Below are positions 22,992-36,283 of a stretch of DNA of 64,000 bases, in pieces. The DNA is from Bifiguratus adelaidae. Its lineage: Eukaryota > Mucoromycota > Endogonomycetes > Endogonales. The DNA is taken from assembly GCA_002261195.1 (NCBI GenBank), contig MVBO01000001.1, forward strand, positions 103,229 to 167,228. Reading direction: 5' to 3'. Below the pieces are notes generated by a model. The model was given only the letters and a program-made list of their open reading frames with translations. It was not told where the DNA came from and searched no databases. Positions within the stretch are counted from its first letter, which is position 1. Each line of letters opens with the position of its first letter. The position numbers and the translations under genes are program-made.

Positions 22992-25704
22992 CTAGACCCA
23001 AGTCAACGCGTCGGTAAGCGGAGGGCCGTGAATAAGGATGCGAACAAAGGCTTGTTCGTAGCGAGAGTTTTCAAACACTCTTGTGAGATTATCGTAGGGA
23101 CATCGTAGGAAGTTGGGTGCAAAGACCATGGCAAGGTTATGCACGTTCATGCGAGTGAGCGAAGAGACGGATGTCGGCAAGAAAAACTAGTGAAAGTTAG
23201 GTGGGCAAATAGGCATACAGAGTTGCGTTTTACCTGAAGGAATGCAATTATGTATAGTAAGACTCTCCGCTCAACTTCGGGAAGCTGATTGACAATTTTC
23301 ATGGCTTCTCTCGCGCTTGTCACATTGTCCAGACCAGTTTGCTCGCAATCCTTGGCGCATTGTATACAAGCCTCATATAATGTACTTGGGATTAGGGCAT
23401 CCGTAAGATCGCGTAGCCAGTATTTGAGAAGGCTAGCTGGGACGTTGGGATCGCTGAGACCTTGAGGAAGGGTATAATTGTCGTTTTCAATGTGAAGTCG
23501 AAGTTGCGTAATGGCATCGACATCACCAGGCACACGGAAAATGCCTTCTGTACTCTGGCCATGCAAGTGCAAAATGGCGTCCGATAGGAAGGGAACAATT
23601 CGAGGAACGCGCATGTCTTTGACGGGGTACTCTTGACCTTTAGAGTCAAACACCGTATCCTCTTTTGTAGCTTGTTGTTGCATAATGAATTTTAGCGACT
23701 CTCCAAAAGCGGATGGCTTGAATGGCGACTCCTTGGCACGAACAATTTCTGGAATGGTCGGAACTTTGCCTTTTGAACCTTTTTGACATGTACGAAGAAG
23801 TTTGAGTAGTGCGTAGGAAGCCATGGTTGATATGGCGGCGGTTGTAGATGATTCTGATGACTCTGATATGGTTGCATTAGGGGTGTTTGATGGATTAGAA
23901 TTTTCGTTGATACGTTTGCGATCAATAAAAGTGGTAAGGTAGCGTTCGAGATTCTTGGATGGAGGAAATGTTGTCGTTAGGACACACATCAATTCCCAGC
24001 CTCTGTAGCTTGATCCACTGCACGATGAAGCCATGTTAACACTGAACTTTGAAACCATGACTTGCCTACCTATCAGGGTTGTGGGTAAGCTGCTTGCAAA
24101 GTTGCACATAAATTTCGTCTCTCAATTGTCCGTGAGCGATTCCCTTGTCCAACAGAGATTGTATTTCCTCATCTTCTGAGAGGCCGCTTTGTCGGTCACC
24201 CATGATACGTTGAATAGACCTGAAGCATTTAAGAGCTTCCTTGTCCAACGGTTTTGCAAGTATTAGGAGTGCCGTCCTTAGAGCGTCTCTTTGCCATTGC
24301 AGCATTTCTTCGACTGGTACAGTTTTGCGGAAAATGCCACGCTTGTGTGTCGCAAAATATTGGCGTGCGAAGCCGTTAATGGCAAATTTGCTAATGTCGT
24401 TTTTCAACGCTTTCGGTAGTCTGTAGGTGCGTGAGCAACTGAGAGCCAAAAATTTCAACACCTACCCTGGCGACGGCGGCGGAACATTGTATAATGAGCC
24501 GTTATTCAGAGGATGCATGGCGGCGGCTGCCTCTGTGAAGCGAACAATGGTGTTAGTGGGGATGCCAAATTCCGCAAAACTGAGTCGCAACGCTACCTGG
24601 ATTATTCGTAGGAGCTCCAATAGCCGCGGCAGCTCTTTTTGTCGGAGTGGTCGATAGTGAAAGCCTCCGTCCAAGACCAAGAGGACTGCGTGAACTCTCT
24701 TCACTTTTGTTTGAAGGCGGTTGACCGCCAGACCTTCCAAAGAACGATTTCGGCATCCAATTGAGACTCTCCCCTTTCTTGTGAGAGACATCACCCTCAG
24801 TCGCCCGACTACCAAGGTCTAAGGATCGACTGGTGCGATCTCGGCTTTTACCGCGGAGCGCGGTTTCTAAGGAGGCTCTAGAGAATGCACCGAATTGTGA
24901 TTTTGTCTGGCATGGCGATTGCGAGGGGCTGGAGTCAACAGACTGCAAAAACGAACATTAATATATAATATATCCTGACTAGCTAACTTACCTCCAGTTG
25001 CTTTGCATCGCTGCGTCCCGAAAGAGCGAACCTCAGAGCTCCACTAGTGGTTGTCGTGGGTACAGACGAGGCATGCTGGATCAACTCGTCTGCAACTGGA
25101 TCTGAGGTAAAGTTTGTCGTTTGTGATTGTCCCGTCACCATTTGTTGCGCGTCCTTTATGTCCGTCCACTTTTGATCTGGCATGTGTTGGTTAACAGCTT
25201 GCCCTAATACATTTGCACTTTGTGCATCTGGGGCAGAAATCTCAGACCTCAAAATACGATTGCTGGTGGCGTTGGACTAAACTGATGTTGAGCCGGTGCA
25301 CAATCGAGATTACGTGCTCTCGTGATACAATCGACTAACCTGAACGTTTAGCATTGGGATTATCGTTCCGTGCTCTGGTCGCGTCCATTTGCTTGTGTGG
25401 CTGACAGGTTGATGGTAGTACTTTTGTTTTCTATCATTATCCCACAGTTCCCACCATTCTCGGTTGCGGTCTCGTATCCATCTGACATTGATAGGTCAGC
25501 TGAACTCGCACACCTTATAGTTCGCCTTACATTTCATTATCCGGAGGCTTTTTGTAGACACAAAGACCTGTTACCTAACAGAGCATATCCCTTCAGTCTA
25601 TGAACACCTCGCGAGGTCCTAGGCTGTTCACTCACCACGTTGGCATAGAACACTCGACCTGTTTGCGGATCGGTGATATCGATCCACGTTCGCTCGGTTG
25701 TCAT
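22992..25704 (-). CDS. WW-WW-MyTH4-RhoGAP protein (ARHGAP39/Vilse type)
   Basis: GTPase-activating protein for Rho/Rac/Cdc42-type GTPases. The start at 25704 gives MTTERTWIDITDPQTG then RVFYANV, a WW-domain half, and a second WW-like unit follows (EWWELWDNDRKQKYY, then HTSKWTRPEHG). After a Ser-rich linker comes a MyTH4 domain (QWQRDALRTALLILAKPLD, ALKCFRSIQRIMGD, AHGQLRDEIYVQLCKQLTHN, GWELMCVLTTTFPPSKN). The C-terminal RhoGAP domain has the arginine finger in GIFRVPGDVDAI, plus LPQGLSDPNVPASLLKYWLRDL and RMNVHNLAMVFAPNFLRCP. It ends WV-stop at 22992. Animal ARHGAP39 has the same domain order. About six to eight introns are implied; exon borders in the N-terminal third are not all fixed. It lies directly upstream of a G-alpha gene on the same strand. 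Confidence 0.88.
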
Positions 25705-25893
25705 TTCAAGCTAGTCTGAATCAAACGTAAGCATGCTATACTCATATGCATGGCCTGCAAGCTTACCATAGGACTGCACATGCGTAGCGTGACAAGACGA
25801 ACTAGCAAAGCTGCGCAGTTGATTGTGACTTTATCAGGGCTAGGGTCTAGAGCTTAAGGTGTCGCAGAGAGCGCGGCTGTTTCTTTTGCCGTC
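25705..25893. promoter_or_regulatory. Divergent promoter, RhoGAP and RING E3
   Basis: Only 189 bp separate the ATG of the RhoGAP gene (minus) from the ATG of the RING-finger gene (plus), so both promoters must share this segment. No TATA box or known operator stands out. Confidence 0.5.
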
Positions 25894-27603
25894 ATGCCAT
25901 CACGTAGGACGTCGTCGGCGTCGATATCGCCGCCCACGGTAGCCTATATACATCCTCTATCTAATCCTATATCATCATTCTCATCGCCTCCACCTCAAAG
26001 TCCAACAAGCACCGTTCCAGATAATGCATCACTGCCAAGCCTGCTGGAGCATAGGTACTCGACGACGAGCGTCTTCAATGGCGTTACGCAAGCAGATTCC
26101 AACTCTTTACGCCATGCGCCGTCTATCAGGTCCTACGCTCCCACCATGACAACTATGAATACCATGGCCACCTCGCCATATTCACCTAGTCTCGAAACCG
26201 GTAGAAACTCACACGACGGGCTGTCTATCGTGGGTCTTTATCATCCGACAACGATAGCTTCATCTGCTGCGAGCTACACGTCGCGAGGGACCAATACCAT
26301 GAATGCATCTGTGGCTTCCCGACACACCTACAGTCATCCCTCGCCGTCAGCAACGACATTGTCCCAATTTCTTGCGAATGCTCCTGCGGCTGCGGCAACC
26401 ACGGCGGTGCGCGCAGCACATCCATCCGCAAGACGTGTGCGGACGAATCTTTTTCACACCCTGTCTCAAGGATGGAATCAGATATCTCGGAAAAGCAAAG
26501 CGATGCTTGTCATTTCCGTTTTCATCGTTTTGGGCGAGGTAGGTCCTAAGTGGGTTTGATCTTGCCTTTGTCCTGATCTATTCAAGGTCCTGTCATGTAT
26601 TGTGGTTCTAAGTTTGTCAACTCATGAAGTCTGTGACAAGGACCTCCGCCTGTATTTAGCTCTCTTTCTGGTTCGAGTTGCCTTATCCGCGCCGCTAGCG
26701 ATCGCTCAACACTTATACCCCATCTCTATGCGTCGTAATGGCTCTGTCACCGGCGGTGAATCAAGGCAGAGATGGCGAGCTCGTGCGGACAGACTGAAGT
26801 CATTCCTTGATCTCTTCGCCATCGTTTGGTTTGTGGTCGGCAACTATTATCTTTTCACCTGCGAAAATTGCTATGTGACATCCCCGCTATTATATTACAC
26901 GACGCTTGCATGGCTTATCTATGGCTATCTCATCATCCTAATACCAGTTCTGCTCTGTCTCTCAGTCATCTTTTGCTTGCCTTGCGTGATTGTGATGATA
27001 CGCATGATACGTGTAAGGGAGGGCATAGGCATGGTTGGTGCGACCGAAGAAATCCTCGAAAATGTACCTATCAAGACCTACAAAGCAGACAAAGTCAATG
27101 CCTCTGAAGAGGAACGGCGTAGCGAAGAACACCAGAATGATCCGCCTGTACAAAACCGAGATGATATCAATAGCATCATCACATTACCCGACAGCGCACC
27201 TACGTCTCCATCGATAAAGGAGCACAAGATCAGCAATGAGGAGAGCTCCCCAATACCAATGCATTCCATATCCAATCCTGAGCCTCAAAGGCAACGTCGA
27301 TCGTGGCTAGGCCGCCTCACACCTCGTCGTCACACTTCAACCGAAATCGAGACCAACGCAACTCCAGAAGGCGCCGAGGAGCCTTCCGAGGAAGAGCGTG
27401 AGATCCTCACATTGACTAACCCAGCAGACGCTGTTTGTGCCATCTGTTTAGGAGATTACGAGGACGGAGATTCCCTTCGTCAACCTTGGTGTGGTCATCA
27501 CTTTCATCAAGAGTGTGCCGATGCATGGCTTAGACTGAACAGAGTGTGTCCGCTATGTAAGCAGACCGTTGTGAAAGAGGAAGCCGACAAGGCTAGTAAA
27601 TAA
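25894..27603 (+). CDS. Membrane-anchored RING-H2 E3 ubiquitin ligase
   Basis: Exons 25894-26538 and 26587-27603 (48-nt intron) give 553 aa. A Ser/Thr/Pro-rich cytosolic N-terminus of about 195 residues is followed by several hydrophobic helices (AMLVISVFIVLGEVLSCIVV; LYLALFLVRVALSAPLAIA; FLDLFAIVWFVVGNYYLF; LIYGYLIILIPVLLCLSVIF). A charged linker then leads to a C-terminal C3H2C3 RING at about residues 499-541: CAICLGDYEDGD, CGHHFHQECADAWL and CPLCKQ. All eight zinc ligands are present. Such proteins ubiquitinate membrane cargo in the ER, Golgi or endosome; the substrate is unknown. Fungal relatives include Tul1- and Asr1-like and plant ATL-like groups, but I cannot place it further. Convergent with the next gene, 102 bp between stops. 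Confidence 0.9.
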
Positions 27604-27705
27604 TATGCTTGTATATAGGAGATGTACACAATATTTGCATACATTCATCATTTCGAGACCTTTTTACTCTACTTTTTCTGTATAGTTTTACACGAAGCGG
27701 TATAG

Positions 27706-29787
27706 TTAGTCTTCATCTTCATCCATGGGCGTCGTCGACGTTGATGGTTCAACGACAACGGCTCCTTCAGCTTCTGATGCCACTATTGGTTGTGAAGGTG
27801 ACTCGGACAGACGTTCGTCGGAGGAACTGGCATGCTGTGTGATTTCAACTGGATTCAAAAGCGCTGATATTTTTCTCAGACTGTGGCTGGAGAGCGAAGT
27901 CTGTGGTAGATTTTGCCGTAGGGACGACGAACGCGGATGGATATGATGTTCTACAACACGATGAGACGTAGGTTCGCTTTCGGTTGCGGACGGTTTTGTT
28001 TGGTATATCCATGAAATTGACTGTGTTGGTGGTGACACTGAAGGCCCACTTTGAGGACCAGTGACAGTGAGTTGTTGACTACCCCGCGGTAGCGTATAAT
28101 GGGACTGCGACGCGATGGTATGCGAAGGCTCGTTTGCGATTCCGTGAAGCACTCCGGAGCCCGTAGAAGATATCGAGGAGGACGAGCTTCGCGATTGGGT
28201 ACCTCCAGCAGCGAATGATGATCGGTTTGGTATCGGCAATGCTTGTTGTGAAGAGGGACTTCCGGATGGTGGTGGGCGACTTGTGCTAACGAATGAGAAG
28301 CTGGAGCTTGGTGCTAGACCGGGTGAAAATCGTGACGCGCTCGTCGGCAAAGAGGATCGATCTGCGACATCGTACACAGTTTGCGACTTTGGTACGGGCT
28401 CTGAAGAGCGCCATTCAGATGGATATCCGCTATTCTCATATCTCGTTGACGATCTATATGGTTCCTTCATCCCAGAAGCTAAGATTGATCAATATAACAG
28501 TTCAAGAGCATGCCAAAGCATCCACGATTACCTGGAGCTATTCCAGCAGTTCTTGGCATGAAGAATGGTGGTGGGGGCGACAAATGCTCGCTTGTCAAAT
28601 CTTGCCGTAATCTCGAAAGATCTTGGCGCAGGTTTATTACAGCTGCATGATGGTCAGCAAGCTCGAGGATCAAAATGAATCTCGTACCTTGTTGTGGAGA
28701 GACCGATTCTTCCCAAGACCCGCTTGTAAGTCGCTCCAATATATGACACATACGCTCTAAAGCGGTTTGATGTCGTGCTGCAAACTCTCTTCCTTCCGCT
28801 GTTTGACGATGGATTGTTCCATAGCCTTCCCACACGTAACGTAATGTGTCTTCCAAATGGGAGATACGAGCTGATAATGATTCCATTCGGTTCTCTGTCT
28901 CTCGCGCAGCTATCGGCATGTTTGGGGTGGAAGAAAACACGGAGGGCTGCGCGGACATCACACGCCGGCGAGGTGAGTATCGAGCCGCATCCTCTGATGA
29001 TACATTTACAAGATCCACAGACATGGTGGTTGAATGATAGCTTTCCGATGGATGCGAAGGCATAGAAGATTGCATTCCGGCTGGATTTGGAGGTGGATTG
29101 GATATTTCCTTCTTCACAGTGCTAGTGGTTGTGCTTGTTGATGCACTGGACTGCGTCTGTGCGGATTGTCGGGCGGACTTGCGACGTACCAGATGCAAAA
29201 GGTCAGGCGCGCCTTGTTGAAATTCTGGATGCTTGAATTCCCAGATCTGAGCTGAGGTACCGCCGGGAGGACTCGACGGACTATGCAACACATCATTGAC
29301 TTTGTGGAACCCGTACACTAGCCAAGCGTTCAGTATGCCGTAATGCTTATCTAATGTACTTACTGTTCAACTGTCGGATGAAACTTTGCCAGTTGTTATG
29401 CTTAAAGTATTGGGGCAAGACAATGCGGGAGAAGTCGGCCGCATTCCAGACGGTGAAAGAATCACCCTGAGCCGACCATGAAATGAGATCTTCGTTGTGT
29501 TGATCTTCAAGCATTCTGCACGTATTTTAGACAGCAACCCTTTTGGGGCCTAAAGGTACTTACGAAAAGAGTTTTGTCACGAAGGCGGTTAACGACTTGG
29601 TTGTCTGGCCTACAATGGGGCCTATCATTTGATGATGATACGGCTGGACAGAATTGCTTTGGGATGGTCGTCGCGTTACGCCAGTCGTCGAATTGCTTCT
29701 CTGCCTTCTCCCCAAGGATGCGCCATTTGAACCCGAAGACTGCTGAGTGTCAGACCCTGTCAATCGTTGGGATTGTCGCGAGCTCAT
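27706..29787 (-). CDS. Heat-shock-factor family transcription factor
   Basis: Exons 29564-29787, 29364-29515, 28688-29317, 28532-28642 and 27706-28478 join in frame to 629 aa. A Ser/Gln-rich leader precedes the HSF-type winged helix: TAFVTKLFSMLEDQ, LISWSAQGDSFTVWNAADF, VLPQYFKHNNWQSFIRQLN, MYGFHKVNDV and WEFKHPEFQQG, with the recognition helix intact. A trimerisation coiled coil follows (ENRMESLSARISHLEDTLRY onward), then long Ser/Thr/Pro/Gln-rich activation-like regions and an acidic DEDED-type end (PMDEDED). It could be the essential HSF1 orthologue or an SFL1/second HSF; the KHNNWQSFIRQLN motif is classic, and the family call does not depend on that choice. The introns are 45-53 nt. The upstream region to the next gene is unusually long (1.9 kb). 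Confidence 0.93.
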
Positions 29788-31690
29788 GCAAGCAAAGTTT
29801 GATGGATGGTGCAGGCGGTGAGAAGATCGTTGGCGTCCAATAAAAGACTTATTGCCAAGATCAAACGCCGACTTTGATTCCGTTAACGCCGTGATGATCT
29901 TTTCGGAGCCGTACTCGAGGTGAAAAGGATGCTATGGGTTCTGAGCAAAAAGTTGACGTTAGAGGGCACTGATAAGTCAAAGCGTGCTAGCACAGCAAAA
30001 CCGCCTCAAATCTCGCCGTCCCTCACAGGCTTACCTTTTTGGTGATGATATCTAAAGGACAAAGCGGCGTGAAATTTACAAGGATAATGTAAGGGTTAAA
30101 AGACGACAAACGCATATAGCGCACGTTCGAGAGATGTCTCGCGAGTCCTTGCTATGCAGATGAAAAAGCACGAATTAAAAAAAGAAGCAGACTTCCTTGT
30201 ACGGCATAGTCCAAGGGTTCAAAGATTTGGTAAAGAGGAAGAAGCGAGGAGCGTGACTATACTGGGTACTGCAGGTGACGCAAGTCCCGCATCTGCATTC
30301 CACACCATCACCCAACAAGTCGGATAAAGACAACACTTGCCTTAAAGAGGCGAAAAATCCTGTGCTAGCAGACAGTGATCGTCGCCCACCACTGTCATCT
30401 CCTCTACTATCATGGTTCCTGTTACCCCAATATTGGTTACCAACGATCAAATAAAGTTATGGCGACATGCTGGCGAATTTATGGGCGATCACTCGGAGAA
30501 GCTGCATATGCTCGGACAAACACGGGATGGAACTATATTGAGTTGAACGATGGGGTCCGGTCAACTTATCCGGTACGCATTCATGTACGTAAATGGGACA
30601 TTTGGTCTGTTCAGGTGGGAAAGGCGCTAAGTTTTTCGAAAAGACGACAATGTTTATATTTATCTCTACAAATTAGGTTCCCTTTTATGGTATTCTGCCC
30701 ATGGACCACTAGACCGTGCCATGGCGGAACCGACGCCATTTAGCGTCCTGGGTTGTTTTCCCGGCCCAAAAACTTAGAATACCCGAGAATGCTGTTGACG
30801 AACGCTCTAGTGATCTAATTTGTAATACATTCGATTGACGCCACAAATAGCTGCCAAGTCCGACGCTTGCTTAGCGCAAAAGGTGTGGACATGTAACGCC
30901 ATTGGGAATGCAGATTGTGGTTGCTGTCAAGGACGCGTGCCAGTTTGGAAAGTGTTTGCCATCCACAGTAGGGCTGCGAGCGAGTAATGGCTTTGCAACA
31001 TCATCTCGCAGGACTGAGCGATCGTAGATCAGCCACATATCGGATCATCATCTCGTCCATGCGATTCCTTCGTCGGACATTGATTTTCTCTCGGACTTCC
31101 TCGCCGACCTTCTAAAATGCAGGTCACAGGCGGCCGTTTACTGCTAATAGATCAAGGACGTATAGGGCTAGGCTGTTAGAAATGACATGTGAATTGTTTG
31201 CAGGCGTAATCTCTACGAATGCCATGCATTTAATTGTGCTCGCCTTCTCGCTGCTTGTACAACCCTGTGTGACTCGAGCGCGCCGTTCTACAAATCACTG
31301 CAACCGTATTCACGAGTAGATGTGCTGAGACCCGTGCCTTGAGAACGTTGTGTCACGATAAGCAATAATGATGGAGAGGAAAGTCGTTGAACGCCACATG
31401 ATGGGCATTCCGGGCGCTTCGACATGTTTGGCAATGTTCCTCCTTCGATGACCTTCCAAGCTGGAAAGATTTTTCGTTACACTATCTAGAAGCATTCTTC
31501 CCACGCCTGTGAAGGAAATTCAAGAACCTCCATCGATGCGATCGACGGGGAAGACAAATGTAAACGTGCCCTGTCGATCCTCGAGAGGCTTCCGAGTGGT
31601 GACCTTTTATGGCATTCTTCCAGAAGCTGATGATGTCACGCAATTGCTGTGCAAGTCGACGTGCACCGGCGACATCGCCGTGGTAGAGAC
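29788..31690. promoter_or_regulatory. Long divergent spacer between HSF gene and ARP5
   Basis: The largest clean intergenic space next to a regulator in this window. It has only short frames without family resemblance. It should contain the HSF promoter and 5' UTR and the ARP5 promoter. No perfect triple nGAAn heat-shock element was found by eye, though partial ones cannot be excluded. No repeats or RNA genes were recognised. Confidence 0.4.
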
Positions 31691-34604
31691 ATGGATGGCG
31701 AGGTGGAAGGCAATGGACACACAGAGTGGCCCATATATGAACTCTCTGATAGCACCTATCCGTCTGTACCCATCTCTAGTGTCGACTACGAGGATTCATT
31801 TGAAGGAACGGGAATACCTCTGGTGATCGACAATGGTACGTTTCACGAGAGCCTCAGTGCCGAGAGTGAGTGCCAATTGCTCACCTAAAATATAGGATCT
31901 TATCAGTGTCGTGCGGGCTGGGCGAACGAAACCAGACCTCGAGGTACGACTAAAGCTAATCCGTGTGAGTTTTGGTATTGACTTTCGAACAGTCGCATTC
32001 GACAGCATCGTCTCCAAGTATAAGGATCGACGTACGAACACGAGCACGCATGCCGTCGGTAATGAGATTTATCAGGACAAGACTGCTCTCACGAACGCCA
32101 AATCACCTTTTGACGCAAACATTGTGTGCGAGTTTGAGAGGATGGTATGAGCTGACTCGATGCGATTCGACGCGCGTTGATCTGATTCATTCATGCTTTA
32201 CCGTAGGAATACATTCTTGATTACGTTTTCCTGAAGCTGGGCATTTCCACGGATAGTGTCGAGCATCCCATAGTCATGACGGAAGCTGTTTGTAATCCTC
32301 GATACAATCGTGGACGTGAGTTGTAGACAGTGTTTTGATGATTCGCCACGGCTATACTAATGATGGTACCATACCTTAGTAATGTCTGAGCTTCTCTTTG
32401 AGGCCTATAGCGTACCTAAGGTCACATATGGCATAGACGCTTTATTCAGCTTTCACGCCAACGGCCATAGCTTGGATGACGGAGGCATAGCTATCTCTTG
32501 CGGGCATAATATGACACATGTGATACCCATACTACATGGTCGGGGCGTCCTTGAGCAGACGAAGCGGTAAGCAACCCACATATCCTCCTCCATTTCGGTC
32601 GCTTTTCTCACTATTTTCCGCTGTCCTAGTATATCCTATGGCGGTACGCAAGCCACCGATTACATGTTGCGGCTCTTACAACTAAAATACCCGACGTTTC
32701 CGACAAAAGTCACTCCCAATCAAGCTCAAGTATGTGGTAAATGCAGATTCCACACCTGAAATTGACCGCTTGTGTAGCAAATCGTTCACAACTATACCTA
32801 TACGCCGGAGGATTACTTTGCGGAACTTGACTCCTTCAAGAATCGAGACAAGTTTCCAGCTGCTGATCGGATATTGCAGGTTCCATTTACGGCCCCTGTA
32901 AGCTATTCCCGTATTCATTTACCTACTAAGGTATTAATAACCATCATACTAGGTTGTCGAGGAGAAAACGGAAGAAGAATTGGCGAAAGCTGCGGCTAGG
33001 CGAGAAGAGCAAGCCCGCAAGATGAGGGAGACCGCCGCCAAGTCTCGTTTGGAGAAGGTAGTATATCTTTTGCATTCATTCCGTCAATGTATTAGAAGTA
33101 GAGCTAACGGTCTCGTTTAGCTGGTACAACGTGAAACAGAGTTTGAAGCTTTCACAGAGCTCAAGGCTATGAAGGCAACGGAGAAAAAGAGTGATTGGCT
33201 CGTAAGTATTGCAGTGGTGCACAAGAATCATTGGTCCCTAACTTTGCCCATTAGACGCGGCTTAAAAATCAAGGCTTTAAGGATGAGGCCGATCTTGATG
33301 AAGTTCTAAAGCAGACGGAAGAATTTATCAAAAAGGCGAGGCGGAAAGAACTGGGTTCTGATGAGATGGAGGAGAAGGGAGAACCGAGTTTCCCGTTAGT
33401 GGACATTCCCGATGATCAACTGAGTGAGGCAGATCGAAAAGAAAAACGAAAGCAGAAGCTGCTGAAAGCTGGTCACGAAGCCAGATTACGAGCAAAAAAA
33501 GCCAAAGAGGAGGAGAAAGCTCGTCAACTGGAAGCGAACCGCCTAGAGGAAGAATATCGTTTGGCTCATCCTGAGCAGTGGGCGGACGAAATGCACGCGA
33601 AACGGAAGCTGGTAATCGAAAAAATTAAAGATAGACGTAAGAAGGCGCAACAGCTCTCGGATAGAAGGAGCCATGCTTCACAGCAGCGGATGCGCTCGCT
33701 GGCTAGCCTGGCAAGCGATACACCCTCTAGCAAACGGAGAAAGAAGGGCATAGAAGGTAGGTGTGTGCACCTAGTGAGTACCATCAAGAGATCTCATGCG
33801 CTTCCTTGTCCATAGCAGAGGATACCTTTGGGGCTGATGATCAGGATTGGATGGTTTACCGGGAAATCGTAAGTAGATAATTACAAAACTGCCTCCTCTG
33901 GAGCAATACCTAATCCGGGTTCAAAGAGCAAAGAAGAAGATGAAGAGGAAGAAGATGAAGACTTGGCCATCTTGAATGAGATTGAGGCCAACCTCTTGCG
34001 GAACGATCCAACCTTCAAGCCTGAGGATGTTTTTGAAGCCGAAGAGTCACCAGAAAATTCATTGTTGCACCTGTTTGCACATGGAGTATATCCTCCTCAC
34101 GACTCAGCCGACATAGCTCAATCTTACCAGCTTCACGTCAATGTCGAACGAATACGAGTACCGGAGGTGCTTTTTCAGCCTTCAATTATAGGTTTAGACC
34201 AAGCAGGAATAATTGAAACCATAAGTGATGTTATGAAGAGGTTTGAGGGTGATGCGCGAAGGAGTCTCACCAAGGTATGTCAACCCCAAGTAACTAACTG
34301 CTTTCGCATTTCCTTACTCGAGTCGCCACAGACCATATTCCTTACGGGCGGGTTTTCCCAGATTCCGAATCTGGATAACCGATTGATACGTTCCCTGCAT
34401 AGCATCCTTCCTGCCGGTACGCGCGTCAATCTGCAACGTGCTCAAGATCCTCTCCTTGATGCTTGGCGCGGAGCTGCCATGTGGAGCAACAGCATCGTTC
34501 AAAACAACAGCTCTGTGACAAAAGTATTTATAACGCGTCAAGATTATGAAGAGTACGGATCAGAGTATCTGAAAGCTCACGGGTATGGAAATATGACGTA
34601 CTGA
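31691..34604 (+). CDS. ARP5: Actin-related protein ARP5 (INO80 complex)
   Basis: Nuclear actin-fold protein that couples the INO80 ATPase to nucleosome sliding. The start ATG at 31691 (MDGEVEGNG) leads to [18 protein letters not shown], the actin phosphate-1 loop. Further exons give [75 protein letters not shown] and [19 protein letters not shown]. Then comes the large ARP5-specific charged insertion rich in Lys/Glu coiled coil ([36 protein letters not shown]). Finally actin subdomain motifs resume: [38 protein letters not shown] and [14 protein letters not shown], ending HGYGNMTY. The length, insertion and C-terminus match ARP5. At least ten introns are used. No break was seen. Confidence 0.93.
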
Positions 34605-34701
34605 ATAATAGATCCGCTAGTGCTGCTGAATTTCTTCTTGTATATACATGGCCGCTAGAATACATTTTATCGCAATGCGCAATGCAAATTTGAATCATCA
34701 T

Positions 34702-35723
34702 CTAGATGGTCGCAAGAGGATCTACAGATATGTCTACGTCATCTTCCTCTATGCCAATATCCGCCTACATGAAGGATGTGCCGCCTTAGTGTTCAATTTC
34801 TAAACAACGCTGCCACTTACGCGGAATTGTTTCGGATCTTGTGGCATGTTCTCGGTTATTGTGTCGAACATTTCCTTAAACTAGAAATGATGTCAGCTGC
34901 TTATGTACGGAGACCAGCCGCTCTCTTACCAGTTTCCGCCTTGCACGCCACATTTTGCAGACGTAATCATAATCTGCGTTAATTTTACGCATATCGTCGA
35001 TGGATACTTGGCGAGTTCCGCTACGAAGGGTATCCAATCGCGCTTCATATCCAGCATTCTTCACAAACACTCAGTCTTCCGATCTTCAAGTTACCCTATT
35101 ACTTACCGCCTCTCTCAGTTTTGCCAGTCTTTCTTGTATCTCCTTTGTCGTCAGCGAGTTCTTTAGTCCTGCCAAAGCTATTTCAAATTAGCGAAATAAA
35201 GCGTATAAAATACATCGAGACCTACAAGACTGCAACTGCCTGCTTGCATCTTTGAGGCCAGTGACCTCCGTCTTGAGGCCTTCGATTACTTGGTCAAGCT
35301 TCTCGAGCTCTTCTGGAGACGCTGCTTCCGCTTGGTCCTAAAGATAGTAGTAGGTGAGATTACATAGAATAGCTCTATTTTCCAACCAAATACCTGTGTC
35401 ACCACGTATATAGACTGCTTGCCATAAGCTTTGGTGGATATCTCTTGCTGTTCGACCAGATTGTTCAATGCCTTCTGTACAGCAGTCTTGCCAATAGCGC
35501 CATGTAAGTTGTTGAAGATGTCAGCTGCCAAAAGGTGTATATTATCAGAAGATGCACATAGGGCGATCGGCTGACTTACTTGTGCTGTATGGTCTGTTTG
35601 TTCTCTTGAGGTACTGCAATACTGTTTGCTCGTCCTCTACGTAAAGTCTGTGAGTACAGAGTATATGCCTCAGTTTTACTCACTCTCTTCGCCGTTGGCT
35701 CCTGACTTCTTGGCTTTTGCCAT
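34702..35723 (-). CDS. HOP2: HOP2/PSMC3IP meiotic recombination factor
   Basis: Partner of MND1 that helps DMC1/RAD51 strand exchange between homologues in meiosis. The start at 35723 gives MAKAKKSGANGEE, then EDEQTVLQYLKRTNRPYS, the winged-helix entry. Then come ADIFNNLHGAIGKTAVQKAL and EQQEISTKAYGKQSIYVVTQ, a coiled-coil stretch (PEELEKLDQVIEGLKTEV; ALAGLKNSLTTKEIQERL) and the C-terminal YVCKMWRARRKLFKEMFD motif. It ends with an acidic EEDDVDISVD tail. Several short introns split about 210 codons. Its presence beside normal housekeeping genes suggests a lineage with meiosis. Convergent with ARP5, about 97 bp between stops. Confidence 0.88.
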
Positions 35724-36283
35724 TCCGACACGTTGCCGCAGCGTTCCCGCGCCTCAATTAACGCGTCGCGTGTATGACGTCATCAAAACCGTTTTGGGTC
35801 GTCCTTGGTTGCACGAAGAATTTGACAATGGAATGTGGTCAGAGAGCTTAAGGGCAAAAACAGTCGGTTCAGGGATTGATGCCTGAGGATCTACTTCTTG
35901 TGGATTACAATCTTTTTCAAGATGGTTAATCTTAGGGTTGATTTAGAAGTGAACTGACCGGCGAGCCATGGCAAGTCAGATGCTCAATAGCTGACACAGA
36001 CTTTACATATTGTGCCAGTTGTACGCGCATTCAAGGCGCAATTAGGGTATCGTGAGAAATGTAGTATAGTATCCTTTAGAATATCCGCTCACGGGATAGT
36101 CTTATGATTATGTCAACTTTCAAAACCTTTTGAAACTTCTCGTCTATTCACTCGCATCCTCCGTCTGGGTTCTGACTCACGATACGCCAAATACAGTACG
36201 GGAGCGACACCTTGTTGCAGCCTAATCACCAATGAATTTTTAGCTGGTGGCACAGTTGCCGTACACTTGCTTTTGAAAGAAGC
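35724..36283. other. Divergent spacer HOP2 / PP2A B''
   Basis: About 560 bp between the HOP2 start and the first candidate ATG of the phosphatase subunit. It must contain both promoters. It has open frames antisense to HOP2's first exons but nothing protein-like, and no motif was recognised. Confidence 0.35.

Noticed and set aside
29788-31690. Hidden gene in the long HSF-ARP5 spacer
   Set aside because: The longest frames have no protein-like composition, no paired splice sites and no recognisable motif.
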